Positions 11,371 through 22,146 are shown, counted from the stretch's first letter. The stretch is DNA of 64,000 nt from Ureibacillus massiliensis 4400831 = CIP 108448 = CCUG 49529 (GCF_000772965.1 NZ_JPVQ01000014.1:1-64000); one strand, 5' to 3'. Numbers and translations are program-made. Notes: generated by a model from the letters alone, not told the origin.

Positions 11371-12077
11371 GCTGCTAGCCGCCCTTCTCTTCGATTTTTT
11401 CGAGGGTTGTAATCGTTGCTAAATCGTTTTTCAACCATTCCAATAACTTTTGTTAATACATAAGTTAAAATTAGATATAACAATGCAGCAGCTAAATATG
11501 GCTCCCAGAAGCTAAATGTTGCTCCAGCCGCCATTTTCGCAGCGAATAAAATATCATTAGCTGCAATAACAGTTACAAGTGACGAATCCTTTAGTAACGC
11601 TATAAATTCATTCCCTAATGGTGGAACCATGCGACGAAATGCTTGCGGTAAAATAATTTTACGCATCGCTTTACCGTGTGATAAACCTAGTGAGCGTGCA
11701 GCTTCCATTTGGCCTTTATCTATCGACTCGATACCTGCTCTAATAATTTCCGCTATATATGCAGAACTATTTAAAATTAACGCTGCAATACCTGAAACCA
11801 TAAATCCGAATGATTGACCGAAAACCGATGGTATTAACGCTAAGTCTATAATTAAAATTTGAACTAGCATCGGTGTACCACGGATTAGGTCTACATATAT
11901 TTTACATGGCCAATAAAACAACTTCTTTTTCGAAGTTTTACCAAGCCCAAATAATACCCCTAGTATGATACCACCAAGAAAACCACATACGGTTAAAACA
12001 ATCGTCACCCAGATACCATTAATGAAAAAATCACGGTAGTTCCAGACAATTTCCCAGCGCATATCAAAGATGTTCAT
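11367..12077 (-). CDS. Polar amino-acid ABC transporter, permease
   Basis: HisM/GlnP-type membrane subunit of 236 residues with about five membrane helices, the N-terminal [20 protein letters not shown], the EAA-loop region [25 protein letters not shown] (about residues 145-170, shown in outline) that docks the ATPase, and [24 protein letters not shown] lies before the ATG at 12077; a GTG at 12086 is inside that site and is rejected. It sits 21 bp after the binding-protein gene and overlaps the ATPase gene. Confidence 0.92.
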   Translation of the reverse strand: MNIFDMRWEIVWNYRDFFINGIWVTIVLTVCGFLGGIILGVLFGLGKTSKKKLFYWPCKIYVDLIRGTPMLVQILIIDLALIPSVFGQSFGFMVSGIAALILNSSAYIAEIIRAGIESIDKGQMEAARSLGLSHGKAMRKIILPQAFRRMVPPLGNEFIALLKDSSLVTVIAANDILFAAKMAAGATFSFWEPYLAAALLYLILTYVLTKVIGMVEKRFSNDYNPRKNRREGRLAA

Positions 12078-12098
12078 CTGAAACACTCCTACTCAATT

Positions 12099-12943
12099 TT
12101 ATTCAAGCTCTTGACCTGTAATTTCAGCTAACTTACCGCTTTCTTTAAGCTTTTGAATACCTTCATTTAATAGATCTAGTAATTCTGTATTACCTTTTTT
12201 CACCATTAATCCGTAGTATTCACTTTCAAAGCTATCATCTTCAATTGTGATAAGGTTTGAATCTGGATTTGTTTTAGTAAATTCGATTAATACTGCATTA
12301 TCACCGATAACCGCATCAACAGTACCATTGATCATTTGTTGAATTGCGATTGGTGTTGTTTCATAAGTTAAAATATTTGTACTTGCTTGACCTTGTAAGT
12401 CTTGAGCAGCATAGTGTCCTGTTGTGTTAATTTGTACACCGATTTTCTTATCTTTTAAATCTTGTAATGAAGTAATGCCTGAATCTGCTTTTGTAATGAT
12501 TAATTGAGTAGCTTCATAATATGGATCTGTAAAGTCAAATGTTTCTTGGCGTTCTTCTGTAATTGTAATTGCAGAAATACCAAAGTCTACTTGACCATTT
12601 GTTACTTGAGTAAATAATGGCTCCCAGCCTACATGTTGAACTTCAGCTTTAATGCTTATTCTTCAGCAAGTGCATTAACGATATCCACATCGATACCTAC
12701 AATATTTCCGTTATCATCCATTGACTCAAATGGTGCATATGCAGCATCTGTACCTACTAGTAATTCTTTAGTTTCTGCTGGTTCTTCTGTTTCAGACGAA
12801 GTACCCTCTGTTTCAGTAGTAGGCTCTGATCCATTTGTACCTTCACTACTATTACTATTATCACTGCTTGTTCCACATGCTGCTAGTACAAACGTTAATG
12901 CTGCAAGAACTAGTAACATAAGAAGACTATTTTTCTTTAACAT
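12099..12943 (-). pseudogene. Amino-acid ABC transporter substrate-binding lipoprotein, frameshifted
   Basis: The first part (12943-12656) encodes a lipoprotein signal with lipobox LAAC, a Ser/Thr/Glu-rich linker, and the start of a type 3 periplasmic-binding domain ending IVNALAEE then a stop. The next frame continues directly as KAEVQHVGWEPLFTQVTNG and runs to the family's end (GQELE, stop at 12099). Joining both frames after adding one base near 12657 gives 281 residues, a normal length. The likely original reading is AEE-V-SIKAEVQHVGW, with one G lost. Either a recent inactivating deletion or an assembly error. ATG with GGGGG-type site at 12944-12953. Confidence 0.85.
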
Positions 12944-13216
12944 AAATGAAACCCCCTAAAATAATAAAATTGTTTTCAAACTAATATCTATCTTTGAAAA
13001 CACTTGTAATCTATTTCATTATATTTATTAACCATTTTTTGCACAATACTTAATTTTCAAAATAATAACTTTTTATTAATTTTAATGAATACTATTTAAT
13101 GTATCCAACACCTCTTAATGTTAGATTTCCTATTATATTTATTATCCTAATAGAACATTGCTATATGACTATTTCAAAATTCTAAAAGTAGTAATATGTA
13201 ATGACAAAGTAGTGTA
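12944..13216. other. AT-rich upstream region of the amino-acid transporter
   Basis: About 270 bp with no open frame of note and no riboswitch or T-box I can recognise. It must hold the transporter promoter. Confidence 0.4.
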
Positions 13217-13258
13217 AACAAAAAACCGCCATACTCAAGGCTATTGAGTACGGCGGTT
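13217..13258 (-). terminator. Strong minus-strand terminator with no gene before it
   Basis: A 15-bp stem with one A-C mismatch (13224-13238 and 13244-13258) ending in GGCGGTT on the minus strand is followed by six T. The nearest minus-strand gene upstream is tRNA-Arg, 540 bp away, so the transcript it ends is either a long tRNA precursor or an unannotated RNA. Confidence 0.8.
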
Positions 13259-13369
13259 GCTATTGTTAAAACCTTAAAACTAAAATAATACTTCTATCAT
13301 CGATCATAAATGATTGTTTTTTATATGAAAAGATATTTTTATCATCACTAGTTTATTCTAGAATGAATG

Positions 13370-13407
13370 GGGATAAAATGTTTCGGTACAGTTAAACATT
13401 TTATCCC
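13370..13407. repeat. Long perfect inverted repeat A
   Basis: 14-bp perfect arms GGGATAAAATGTTT (13370-13383) and AAACATTTTATCCC (13394-13407) around a 10-nt loop. No T tract, so not a terminator. Confidence 0.9.
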
Positions 13408-13420
13408 ATATTCTCATCCC

Positions 13421-13457
13421 CTTGATTTCTATAGGCTGCTAAACTATAGAAATCAAG
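13421..13457. repeat. Long perfect inverted repeat B
   Basis: 14-bp perfect arms CTTGATTTCTATAG (13421-13434) and CTATAGAAATCAAG (13444-13457) around a 9-nt loop, 13 bp after repeat A. Confidence 0.9.
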
Positions 13458-13529
13458 TTAAGGTCTTTCTTATGAAAAATATAATTTAAAACAGTAAAAT
13501 GGCGCCCCTTTAAGGGCATGTTAGGATGC

Positions 13530-13608
13530 GATTAATGAAAAACAGCTACAATTCAAAACGATTTGTAGCCTGATGTTTGTTTAAATTATTACTTGATATT
13601 CATTAATC
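13530..13608. repeat. Nested inverted repeat C
   Basis: Outer arms GATTAATGA (13530-13538) and TCATTAATC (13600-13608) enclose inner arms GCTACAA (13545-13551) and TTGTAGC (13563-13569). Confidence 0.7.
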
Positions 13609-13796
13609 ATTACAGCCTATATTAATTTACTAATTTTCGAGACAATTATCAACCTTTTTCTAAAAAAAATATTATTTCACTAAGTATTCACATTATTAAT
13701 AGAAAATATGTAGTGAAATAAGAATTAGAAAAACCTGTTAAATAGTAGTATATACTCCCATTAAATTGGTAAAATTAATAAAGTATCATTTACTAA

Positions 13797-13871
13797 TGGC
13801 GCCCTCGGAGGGAATCGAACCCCCAGCGGAAGAACCGGAATCTTCTGTGTTATCCATTACACCACGAGGGC
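13797..13871 (-). tRNA. tRNA-Arg (anticodon CCG), CCA encoded
   Basis: Minus strand folds as a full cloverleaf: acceptor GCCCTCG/CGAGGGC, D arm GTGTAATGGATAACAC, anticodon stem GAAGA/TCTTC with loop TTCCGGT (anticodon CCG), T arm with TTCGATT, then GCCA. It lies upstream of clpP and divergent from it, as trnQ-Arg does in B. subtilis. Confidence 0.97.
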
Positions 13872-13918
13872 ATGAAGACATTTACAAATGAGTAGTACCT
13901 TTTAAATGCGACTTTTTC

Positions 13919-13947
13919 ATTATACAAATGTTACACTTTGAATTCAA
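13919..13947 (-). promoter_or_regulatory. Promoter for tRNA-Arg
   Basis: On the minus strand TTGAAT (13942-13947), 17 bp, consensus TATAAT (13919-13924), about 48 bp before the tRNA. Confidence 0.65.
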
Positions 13948-14064
13948 CTTTTATGTAATATATTTATTTGCAATTATTTAATAGAAATTTATAGTTTTAA
14001 ATTCTATAAGTTGAACATAGAATAATTGTAATGAATCTAATGGTCAAATAGTTAGGTGTTTATA

Positions 14065-14095
14065 TTTGACCTTTCTTGACTATTCTGTGTATCAT
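14065..14095 (+). promoter_or_regulatory. CtsR operator and promoter of clpP
   Basis: TTTGACCTTTCTTGACT (14065-14081) is, on the other strand, a match with one mismatch to the CtsR heptad repeat RGTCAAANANRGTCAAA. It covers a probable -35 TTGACC (14066-14071) with -10 TATCAT at 14090-14095. A single extra half-site GGTCAAA lies at 14042-14048. CtsR repression of clpP is established in Bacillota. Confidence 0.8.
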
Positions 14096-14160
14096 ATGAA
14101 TGAAGCTGAAATAAGCAATATTTCAGATGAATACTTATAACCTTTAAGGAGGATTTTATT

Positions 14161-14751
14161 ATGAATTTAATTCCTACAGTTATTGAACAAACTAGTCGCG
14201 GCGAACGTGCTTATGACATTTACTCTCGTTTATTAAAAGACCGTATTATTATGCTAGGTAGTGCCATTGATGACAATGTTGCTAACTCAATCGTTGCACA
14301 ATTGTTATTTTTAGCAGCAGAAGATCCAGATAAAGATATTTCTTTATACATTAACTCTCCTGGTGGATCTATTACTGCTGGTATGGCTATTTTCGATACA
14401 ATGCAGTATATTAAACCGAAAGTATCTACAATCTGTATCGGTATGGCTGCTTCAATGGGTGCATTTTTACTTGCTGCTGGTGAACCTGGTAAACGTTTTG
14501 CATTACCAAATGCAGAAGTGATGATTCACCAACCACTTGGTGGCGCTCAAGGGCAAGCAACTGAAATTGAAATCGCTGCAAAACGTATTTTATTCTTACG
14601 TGATAAATTAAATGGTATTTTAGCTGAACGTACTGGTCAACCACTTGAAACAATTGCAAAAGATACAGACCGCGACAACTTCATGACTGCTACGCAAGCT
14701 AAAGAATATGGTTTAATCGACACTATTATTACTACTATTGAAGAAAAATAA
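14161..14751 (+). CDS. clpP: ATP-dependent Clp protease proteolytic subunit
   Basis: Serine peptidase that forms the ClpP tetradecamer and degrades proteins fed by ClpC, ClpX or ClpE. The 196-residue length is typical. The triad is Ser98 in GMAASMGAF, His123 in VMIHQPLGG and Asp in KDTDRDNFM (about 172); [16 protein letters not shown] is the oxyanion region. AAGGAGG precedes the ATG. Monocistronic, with a CtsR operator upstream and a terminator at 14785-14828. Confidence 0.98.
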   Translation: MNLIPTVIEQTSRGERAYDIYSRLLKDRIIMLGSAIDDNVANSIVAQLLFLAAEDPDKDISLYINSPGGSITAGMAIFDTMQYIKPKVSTICIGMAASMGAFLLAAGEPGKRFALPNAEVMIHQPLGGAQGQATEIEIAAKRILFLRDKLNGILAERTGQPLETIAKDTDRDNFMTATQAKEYGLIDTIITTIEEK

Positions 14752-14784
14752 TAATTAAATAACTATAAGAACTTACCCATATTT

Positions 14785-14828
14785 AAAAATCTGCTATTCC
14801 TTTTATAAAGCGAATAGCAGATTTTTTG
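14785..14828 (+). terminator. Terminator after clpP
   Basis: 14-bp perfect arms at 14786-14799 and 14812-14825 (AAAATCTGCTATTC) followed by TTTTTT. Confidence 0.88.
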
Positions 14829-14842
14829 TCTTCTAAACATAT

Positions 14843-14892
14843 AAAAACGCTCGCATTTCCTGGCCAAAAATGCCATTGAGTTGCGAGCGTTT
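14843..14892 (-). terminator. Terminator after crh
   Basis: Arms AAACGCTCGCA (14845-14855) and TGCGAGCGTTT (14882-14892) with a 26-nt loop, then T residues on the minus strand. Confidence 0.7.
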
Positions 14893-14909
14893 ACATCTTG
14901 GGTTATTGA

Positions 14910-15167
14910 TTACTCTTGCTTTTCGATGATTTTAGAAAGTCCTTCGATAGCTTCATTCTCATCATTGCCGTCAGCAATTAGGGTAATTGTTGTGCCTCTT
15001 GCAATGGCTAAGCTCATAATTCCCATAATAGATTTAGCATTTACTTTCTTTTCATCTTTTTGAAGGTATACCTCTGATTTATATCGATTTGCTTCCTGTA
15101 CAAATAAGGCCGCTTGTCTAGCTTGTAAACCTGTTTTCAACTTAACTTCTAAATTGGTTTCAACCAT
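14910..15167 (-). CDS. crh: Crh, HPr-like catabolite repression protein
   Basis: HPr paralogue of 85 residues. The PTS histidine of HPr is replaced by Gln15 (TGLQARQ), so it cannot carry phosphate for sugar uptake, while the regulatory Ser46 is kept in NAKSIMGIMSL. In Bacillus, HprK phosphorylates Ser46 and Crh-P then acts with CcpA in carbon catabolite repression. The gene ends the nudix-rapZ-yvcK-whiA-crh cluster; hprK itself lies 14 kb further on. Confidence 0.95.
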   Translation of the reverse strand: MVETNLEVKLKTGLQARQAALFVQEANRYKSEVYLQKDEKKVNAKSIMGIMSLAIARGTTITLIADGNDENEAIEGLSKIIEKQE

Positions 15168-15263
15168 TTAATATACTCCCTTTCACAACCGTTCATCAAT
15201 ATATATTTTTATCTTATCGAAATTACCAAAAAAGAACAATAATGTTCTCCTTATTTTTTCAAT

Positions 15264-16208
15264 TTAGTTTACTTGTTCACCGCGTCGAAGCGCTTCGGCA
15301 ATCTCATCAATTTTTCTTAGCCTGTGATTGACACCGGATTTGCTTACTGTTCCTGTCGATACCATTTCCCCAAGCTCTTTTAATGTGACATCTTGGTATT
15401 CAACTCGTAATCTTGCAATTTCTCGAAGCTTTTCAGGTAACTGGTCCAATCCAATGGCATTTTCAATAAATCGAATATTTTCCACCTGTCTAATAGCTGC
15501 ACCAATTGTTTTATTTAAATTGGCTGTTTCACAATTGACTATACGATTTACACTATTACGCATATCTCTTACAATTCGAACATCCTCAAACTTTAACATC
15601 GCTTGGAATCCACCAACTATTCCTAAGAAATCAGATATTTTCTCTGCTTCTTTTAAGTATGTGACAAATCCTTTTTTTCGTTCAATTGTTTTAGCGTTTA
15701 ATTTAAACGTGTTCATTAGCTCTGCCAACGCATCGCCGTGTTCTTTATATAGTGAGTAGATTTCAAGATGATATGATGAGGTTTCAGGGTTATTAACTGA
15801 GCCACCTGCTAAAAATGCACCACGCAAATATGCACGCTTTTCATTCTTATTACGAATAAGTGTTTTCGAGATAGAATGATTGAACTGAAAATCTTCAGAG
15901 ACAATCTCAAGATCCTTTAGTAAATCGCGTGCACCCTCACGAACCCGACAGATGTATACATTATTTTTCTTCAGTCGCATTTTTTTACGAACTAATAATT
16001 CGACATTATATCCATAAAGTTTTTTTATAATCGTATAGAGTCTACGGGCAATCGCTGCATTTTCCGTTTGTACATCTAAACTAAGTTGCCTATTTGCAAA
16101 TGATATAGAGCCGTTCATACGGATTAATGCGGATACTTCCGCTTTTAAACAGCTATCATTTGCTTCAATTTGGGTTAGTTCCTTCTTTGTTTCTGATGCA
16201 AATGACAT
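15264..16208 (-). CDS. whiA: WhiA, sporulation/cell-division DNA-binding protein
   Basis: A 314-residue protein fusing an inactive LAGLIDADG homing-endonuclease-like domain (about 1-200) to a C-terminal helix-turn-helix (about 225-310: [27 protein letters not shown]). It starts [16 protein letters not shown], as in the family, and holds [14 protein letters not shown]. In Bacillus it affects cell division and chromosome segregation; in Streptomyces, sporulation. AAGGGGGG lies before the ATG. Spaced 57 bp from yvcK in a conserved order. Confidence 0.96.
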   Translation of the reverse strand: MSFASETKKELTQIEANDSCLKAEVSALIRMNGSISFANRQLSLDVQTENAAIARRLYTIIKKLYGYNVELLVRKKMRLKKNNVYICRVREGARDLLKDLEIVSEDFQFNHSISKTLIRNKNEKRAYLRGAFLAGGSVNNPETSSYHLEIYSLYKEHGDALAELMNTFKLNAKTIERKKGFVTYLKEAEKISDFLGIVGGFQAMLKFEDVRIVRDMRNSVNRIVNCETANLNKTIGAAIRQVENIRFIENAIGLDQLPEKLREIARLRVEYQDVTLKELGEMVSTGTVSKSGVNHRLRKIDEIAEALRRGEQVN

Positions 16209-16265
16209 CCATTATAACCCCCCTTTCAAACTATGTATGAAAATTATAATATCACATACTTAGTA

Positions 16266-17231
16266 CTAAATAACATATTTAGGTGCATAATCACTTAACC
16301 ATTGTGCAACTCTCGTTGATTCATGACGAACTACACCTGATTGTATAATGGCGATATCCTTTTTAATGACTTCTAATCCCATCATTTCCAGTTTATGAAC
16401 ATCCACAGATACTGGTTCTGCATTCTCTTCTTTATAATTTTCCTTAATCGGTGAAGGTAATTCAAAGTTATTAACTAAAATCGAATCCAGGCAAGGCTTT
16501 CCTACATGATCATAAATTGCTTGAACATGATCACAGGCATTGTATTTAAGTGTTTCACCTTTTTGAGTCATTAAATTACAAATATAAATCTTCCGCCCTT
16601 TTGCTTTAACGACTGCCTCGCCAATTTCATTTACTAATAAATTCGGAATAATGCTTGTATATAAACTTCCTGGTCCGATTAAAATAATATCAGCTGTTTG
16701 AATTGCTCGTATCGCCTCAGGAAGCGGTTTCACATGTTTTGGTTCTAAAAAGACTCTTTTAATAGGCAAATGGGAGCTTGGAATTTTTGATTCGCCTACA
16801 ATAAAGGAGCCATCTATTAATTCAGCATTTAACGTAATTTTTTTATTTGCTGCTGGTATCACTTTTCCATGCACATTTAGTACTTTACTCATTTCAGCAA
16901 TCGCGTGGCTAAAGTCTCCTGTTATATCCGTTAGAGCTGTAAGCATTAGGTTTCCTAACGAATGTCCGCCAAGATCTACTGAATGAGCGAAGCGATATTG
17001 GAACATTTGTTCAACTAATGGTTCTGCATGAGAAAGAGCTGCGATGACATTTCGAATATCACCTGGTGGCGGAATATCGTAGTCATCACGAAGGCGTCCG
17101 GAAGATCCTCCATCATCCGCAACAGTCACGATTGCTGTTATATCAAAGGGATATTTTTTTAATCCGCGCAATAATGTGGATAATCCAGTTCCACCTCCGA
17201 TCACTACGATACTCGTTTTCTTTTTCTTCAT
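16266..17231 (-). CDS. yvcK: YvcK, gluconeogenesis factor (CofD-like)
   Basis: CofD/UPF0052 family protein of 321 residues that binds UDP-sugars and is needed for growth and cell shape on gluconeogenic carbon sources in B. subtilis. Signature: VVIGGGTGLSTLLRGLK at the N terminus, VADDGGSSGRLRDD (about 38-51), PPGDIRNVIAALS, and ILIGPGSLYTSIIPNLLV. AAAGGATT precedes the ATG, 4 bp after rapZ, suggesting translational coupling. Confidence 0.96.
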   Translation of the reverse strand: MKKKKTSIVVIGGGTGLSTLLRGLKKYPFDITAIVTVADDGGSSGRLRDDYDIPPPGDIRNVIAALSHAEPLVEQMFQYRFAHSVDLGGHSLGNLMLTALTDITGDFSHAIAEMSKVLNVHGKVIPAANKKITLNAELIDGSFIVGESKIPSSHLPIKRVFLEPKHVKPLPEAIRAIQTADIILIGPGSLYTSIIPNLLVNEIGEAVVKAKGRKIYICNLMTQKGETLKYNACDHVQAIYDHVGKPCLDSILVNNFELPSPIKENYKEENAEPVSVDVHKLEMMGLEVIKKDIAIIQSGVVRHESTRVAQWLSDYAPKYVI

Positions 17232-17235
17232 TACT

Positions 17236-18120
17236 TCAATCCTTTCTGCGGTCTATATCTCTATGGGTGATTACAGTTTGATAGCTTTGTTTAAATAGTT
17301 TTCCGTAATATTCTGCTAATGTGACTGAACGATGCTGTCCTCCAGTACATCCAAATGCAATGACTAATTGCGACTTTCCTTCATGTATATACTGAGGAAT
17401 CATAAAGCTAAATAAATCCGTTAGTTTTTCAATTAATATTTTCGTTTCATCTGTTGCTAATACATATGATGATACTTCTTCTTGTAATCCTGTTTTATAA
17501 CGTAACTCTTCTACATAATATGGATTTTTTAAAAATCTGACATCAAATACTAAATCGGCATCAATAGGTATGCCATTTTTATAGCCAAAAGACATCACGT
17601 TTAGTGAAAATTGTGGACCAGCTAAGCTGGAAAACTCATTTGCAATACGTTCTCTTAGTTCTCTTGGCTTCGTGGAAGATGTATTATAAACATAAGTTGC
17701 TCGTCCTCTTAGTTCAGAAAGGAGCATTCTTTCCTTTTTTATGCCATCAAGAGGCAATCCATTCGGTTCAAGAGGATGCGATCTTCGTGTTTCTTTATAA
17801 CGTCGAACAAGTGTCTCATCATCTGCATCTAAAAATAAAACGCGTGTGACAAGATCTTCTACTTTTTCTAACTTATCAAGAGCATCGATTAAAGAGTCAA
17901 AAAACTCTCCACCGCGCATATCCATTACAGCAGCAACACGAGTAATTTTTCTCTCCGACTCTTTCATAAGTGCTAAAAACGTTGTTAATAATTCGGGTGG
18001 TAAGTTATCAATACAGTAATAACCTAAATCCTCAAAGCTTTGAACTGCTACTGTCTTTCCTGCCCCACTCATCCCAGTGATAATGACAATTTCATGTGTA
18101 AAGCGATCACTTCTACCCAT
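17236..18120 (-). CDS. rapZ: RapZ/YvcJ nucleotide-binding protein
   Basis: A 294-residue P-loop protein (Walker [11 protein letters not shown], about residues 13-22; [13 protein letters not shown] follows) with the family's C-terminal [20 protein letters not shown]. It is a GTP/ATP-binding protein; in Escherichia coli RapZ controls glmS mRNA, in B. subtilis YvcJ affects competence. AAAAAGGAG is correctly spaced from the ATG at 18120, while the ATG at 18129 overlaps it. It follows the nudix gene by 16 bp. Confidence 0.95.
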   Translation of the reverse strand: MGRSDRFTHEIVIITGMSGAGKTVAVQSFEDLGYYCIDNLPPELLTTFLALMKESERKITRVAAVMDMRGGEFFDSLIDALDKLEKVEDLVTRVLFLDADDETLVRRYKETRRSHPLEPNGLPLDGIKKERMLLSELRGRATYVYNTSSTKPRELRERIANEFSSLAGPQFSLNVMSFGYKNGIPIDADLVFDVRFLKNPYYVEELRYKTGLQEEVSSYVLATDETKILIEKLTDLFSFMIPQYIHEGKSQLVIAFGCTGGQHRSVTLAEYYGKLFKQSYQTVITHRDIDRRKD

Positions 18121-18136
18121 GATCAACATCTCCTTT

Positions 18137-18604
18137 TTAATGTTCGTTCGACGTTTGGATTCTTTTACTTAGCAATTCAAAATCTTCTGTGTATTCAAAG
18201 GTGCCATATTGAATTCCTTCATTTAATGCAGCAAATAGTAAATTCGTGCGATCACCTTCAGCCATTGGTAAAGAGTGAAGGCTTTCTATCGAATGCCATG
18301 CTAATTTCCCTTCCCTTGTTTGTTCGAAAGGAGTTCCCTCTATTCCGTGAGAAACAAAAGTGTATAGCATCCATTCATCGACTACTTCATCATTCTCTTT
18401 AATGACCATCGTAAAAATTCCCTTTAAATGGACATTTTTTGGTGTAGCGTTCGTCTCCTCATGAAACTCTCGTATAGCAGCTTCATAGATGGACTCGCCA
18501 CTTTCCATTTTTCCCCCTGGGGCTACAAACCAACCTCTTCTTGGTTTTTGAAGAAGCAGAACTTTTCCATCCTGTACTGCTAATAAATTTGCAATTCTCT
18601 GCAT
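18137..18604 (-). CDS. Nudix hydrolase (YvcI-like)
   Basis: A 155-residue MutT/Nudix pyrophosphohydrolase with the box [20 protein letters not shown] plus ETNA (about residues 30-53), matching Gx5Ex7REUxEExGU. Substrate unknown; dGTP-like or other nucleoside diphosphate derivatives are possible. First gene of nudix-rapZ-yvcK-whiA-crh, AGAGGTG before the ATG. Confidence 0.9.
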   Translation of the reverse strand: MQRIANLLAVQDGKVLLLQKPRRGWFVAPGGKMESGESIYEAAIREFHEETNATPKNVHLKGIFTMVIKENDEVVDEWMLYTFVSHGIEGTPFEQTREGKLAWHSIESLHSLPMAEGDRTNLLFAALNEGIQYGTFEYTEDFELLSKRIQTSNEH

Positions 18605-18709
18605 AACAACACCTCTAATCTACCTACGACTTAAACTATTTCTATTATAACTGCATTAATCCATTGGTTACATAATAATATGATTTATTTACGAAATAAA
18701 AACAAATTC

Positions 18710-18747
18710 AAAAAAAAGGTTGTTTCCAAATTGTTTCGGAAACAACC
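18710..18747 (-). terminator. Terminator after trxB
   Basis: Perfect arms GGTTGTTTCC (18718-18727) and GGAAACAACC (18738-18747), then seven T on the minus strand. Confidence 0.88.
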
Positions 18748-18846
18748 AAATCTAAATCACACAAAAAGGGGGATAACGTTTATAAGACCATTATAGCCCT
18801 TTAATATTTCAAAGAAGTTACATTCAAGTTAAAACCTTATTAAAAA

Positions 18847-19821
<975 letters not shown>

Positions 19822-19871
19822 TTACTTTATTTAATCGTAGTGCAACTTTCACCTGACTTCAAATATATTGC

Positions 19872-21398
19872 TTACTTAGAGTCAAAGGGTAAGTATTCGA
19901 TTAAATCTTCTACATATTTTGTCAATGTTGCAACAGATATATTATATTTCGCCGCATATTCCTTTTTCGTAACACGATTACTGTTAATCGTTGAGTAAAA
20001 CATAAACTCAACTGCTGCCGCTAAAGCTTTTATATTTTTAAATTCATAGGAATTTTCTAATGCTCTTTCACATAAAACAAACCACATTTGATACAAATAT
20101 TGAATTTCTGGAGTAATGCTTCCGCTTTTTTCATAAAGCTGTTCTGCAACTTCCATTGCTCTTACGAAGAATTTTTCAATTTTATTGTCTTTGTTAAATT
20201 TGTGGTTTAGTGCATAAGCCAACGAAAGCTTTTCTAAACCATTATATTTAGTAAGATCAACCCAAGTTGGGTGTGCAATGATTTCTTGCTTATGGGCAGA
20301 CTTGCTTAATAAGAAGAAACCAAACATACGATGTGCACTATATTTACTTGTGATTTTTTCGATAATCACATCTCGATTTTGTTCAAGGGCGTTAGTTTCA
20401 ACACTTTTACTTATATGCCGCCACGGTTCTAACCCCTTTTTGGAAGGGTCCATTTCAACTAATGTTTTCCAAGCATTTTCAGCTATCTCTTCATGACCAC
20501 TAAAATAGGCTGATTGTGCTAACCAAAAATAAAAACCAGTATCACCCTCAAAACCACGTTTATTCATGCTACGTAACCAGTTAAAGGCTAATTCATGCTC
20601 ACCTATTAAAGATAGTGTTGCACCTAATTTATAACGATTTTCCCAATCAAATGGATTGATTTTTTTTAGCAGTTTAACTAAATCTGCTAATTGCTCTTCT
20701 TCCTTTTCGTAATAAGCGATGACAGCTAAATTACAGATTGCATGAAGGTTGCCATGATTTTCTCGTAAGACATGGTTTAAAAGAGCCTTTGCTTGATCGA
20801 TTTCTCCTGTATAGAAATAAGCCAGGGCTAAATTGTTATAAGCAGGCCAAAGATCCGGGAATGTTTCGATTAGTTGCTCTAACACTTCAATAGCTTCTTT
20901 AAATTGGCTATTTTCCATTAAACGTCGAGCCTTTTCCTGAGCAACAAATTTTTCACCATCTTCTTCGTCTATTGGTTCAAATTCTTCTTCGAACTCTACA
21001 AAGTCAAGAATTTCATTTGCTTCAAAGGCATAAAGTCCATCAGGCTCCATCTGTAAGTACATCTCTGCATATTTTCTTGCATCAGACACGATTCCCATAC
21101 AACCAGAAACTTCCGCTAAGAAAAATACGAACTCTGATTCGCTTGGTTCTAAGCTATGTGCGGTATGGATATGTTCATAAGCACTTTCGAAATTTTCTGC
21201 ATCCATTTCCATTATGCCAAACTGCATCAGTATATGGGCATCATCTGGGCTTAGCTCTGCAGCTCGTTTCATGTATTTATAAGCTTTTGCCATTTGATCT
21301 TGTTCTATAGCTTTTAGTGCTTTTTTAAAGTAATAATCACCATTTGGAATAAACGAAACGATATTATTCTCTTGCTTTTTTCTACGTTGATTTTCCAA
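19872..21398 (-). CDS. Tetratricopeptide-repeat protein (YvcD-like)
   Basis: A 508-residue soluble helical protein. Roughly the first 300 residues form TPR-like helix pairs, e.g. AYKYMKRAAELSPDDAHILM, ESAYEHIHTAHSLEPSESEF and AYNNLALAYFYTGEIDQAKA. The C-terminal part (about 440-505) contains a helical segment ITKKEYAAKYNISVATLTKY that reads like a helix-turn-helix (first two residues approximate). No signal peptide. Function unknown; position between trxB and his matches Bacillus yvcD. TTG start after TGGAGGAAT. Confidence 0.85.
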   Translation of the reverse strand: MENQRRKKQENNIVSFIPNGDYYFKKALKAIEQDQMAKAYKYMKRAAELSPDDAHILMQFGIMEMDAENFESAYEHIHTAHSLEPSESEFVFFLAEVSGCMGIVSDARKYAEMYLQMEPDGLYAFEANEILDFVEFEEEFEPIDEEDGEKFVAQEKARRLMENSQFKEAIEVLEQLIETFPDLWPAYNNLALAYFYTGEIDQAKALLNHVLRENHGNLHAICNLAVIAYYEKEEEQLADLVKLLKKINPFDWENRYKLGATLSLIGEHELAFNWLRSMNKRGFEGDTGFYFWLAQSAYFSGHEEIAENAWKTLVEMDPSKKGLEPWRHISKSVETNALEQNRDVIIEKITSKYSAHRMFGFFLLSKSAHKQEIIAHPTWVDLTKYNGLEKLSLAYALNHKFNKDNKIEKFFVRAMEVAEQLYEKSGSITPEIQYLYQMWFVLCERALENSYEFKNIKALAAAVEFMFYSTINSNRVTKKEYAAKYNISVATLTKYVEDLIEYLPFDSK

Positions 21399-21431
21399 AT
21401 TGATTCCTCCAAAACATTTTCGTATAACACG

Positions 21432-21462
21432 AAAGAAGGAACGTAAAAATACGTTCCTTTAA
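21432..21462 (-). terminator. Probable terminator of the his operon
   Basis: Arms AAGGAACGTA (21436-21445) and TACGTTCCTT (21450-21459) with an AAAA loop. The T tract is interrupted, so weaker than others. Confidence 0.55.
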
Positions 21463-21513
21463 AATCCTTAATATTATAACATAATTAAATGATTCTTCAT
21501 TATATCAGATGTG

Positions 21514-22146
21514 TTATTTTTTTGTACTTGCACGCTTTTCTTCATGACGCGTTTTTAGCACTGCTAATACGTCATACACACTAATTTTTTGTTCTTGTAG
21601 TAGTACAAGTAAGTGATAAATTAAATCTGCTGCTTCCCATGTTACTTCTTGTGCATCGCGATTTTTTGCACCAATTACTACTTCTGTCGCTTCCTCTCCG
21701 ACCTTTTTACAAATTTTATCGATTCCTTTTTCGAATAAATATGTAGTATAGGCACCTTCAGGCATATCAGCTTCTCGTTTACGGATGATCTCTACTAATT
21801 GAGGGATGATATCAACAGAGCCTACAGATTCTTTTTCAACAACTTGTTCTGTAAAGCAAGATGTAGTCCCATTATGGCAAGCAGGGCCAGCTGGAATTAC
21901 TTCTACCACTAAAGCATCTTGATCACAGTCTGCTTTAATTGAAACAACCTTTTGTATATTACCACTTGTTGCTCCTTTATGCCACAATTCTTGACGAGAG
22001 CGTGAGTAAAACCAAGTTTCACCTGTTTCAATCGTTTTTTGTAATGATTCTTCATTCATATATGCAACAGTTAATACTTCTTTTGATTGTGCATCCTGTA
22101 CGACTGCTGTTATTAAACCTTTTTCGTCAAATTTTAAACCGTCCAT
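21514..22146 (-). CDS. hisIE: Phosphoribosyl-AMP cyclohydrolase / phosphoribosyl-ATP pyrophosphatase
   Basis: Bifunctional enzyme for steps 2 and 3 of histidine synthesis. Residues 1-110 are the HisI domain ([25 protein letters not shown] in outline, [19 protein letters not shown] with metal-binding Asp/Cys, HNGTTSCF); residues about 115-205 are the HisE MazG-like domain ([32 protein letters not shown]). 210 residues is normal. ATG overlaps the hisF stop. Last gene of the operon. Confidence 0.96.
   Translation of the reverse strand: MDGLKFDEKGLITAVVQDAQSKEVLTVAYMNEESLQKTIETGETWFYSRSRQELWHKGATSGNIQKVVSIKADCDQDALVVEVIPAGPACHNGTTSCFTEQVVEKESVGSVDIIPQLVEIIRKREADMPEGAYTTYLFEKGIDKICKKVGEEATEVVIGAKNRDAQEVTWEAADLIYHLLVLLQEQKISVYDVLAVLKTRHEEKRASTKK

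Noticed and set aside
13040-13065. CodY-like box AATTTTCAAAATAAT upstream of the amino-acid transporter
   Set aside because: Three mismatches to AATTTTCWGAAAATT, including the central G. In such AT-rich DNA it is not above chance.
14426-14659. Antisense frame within clpP
   Set aside because: Gln/Leu-rich shadow of the clpP codon pattern.
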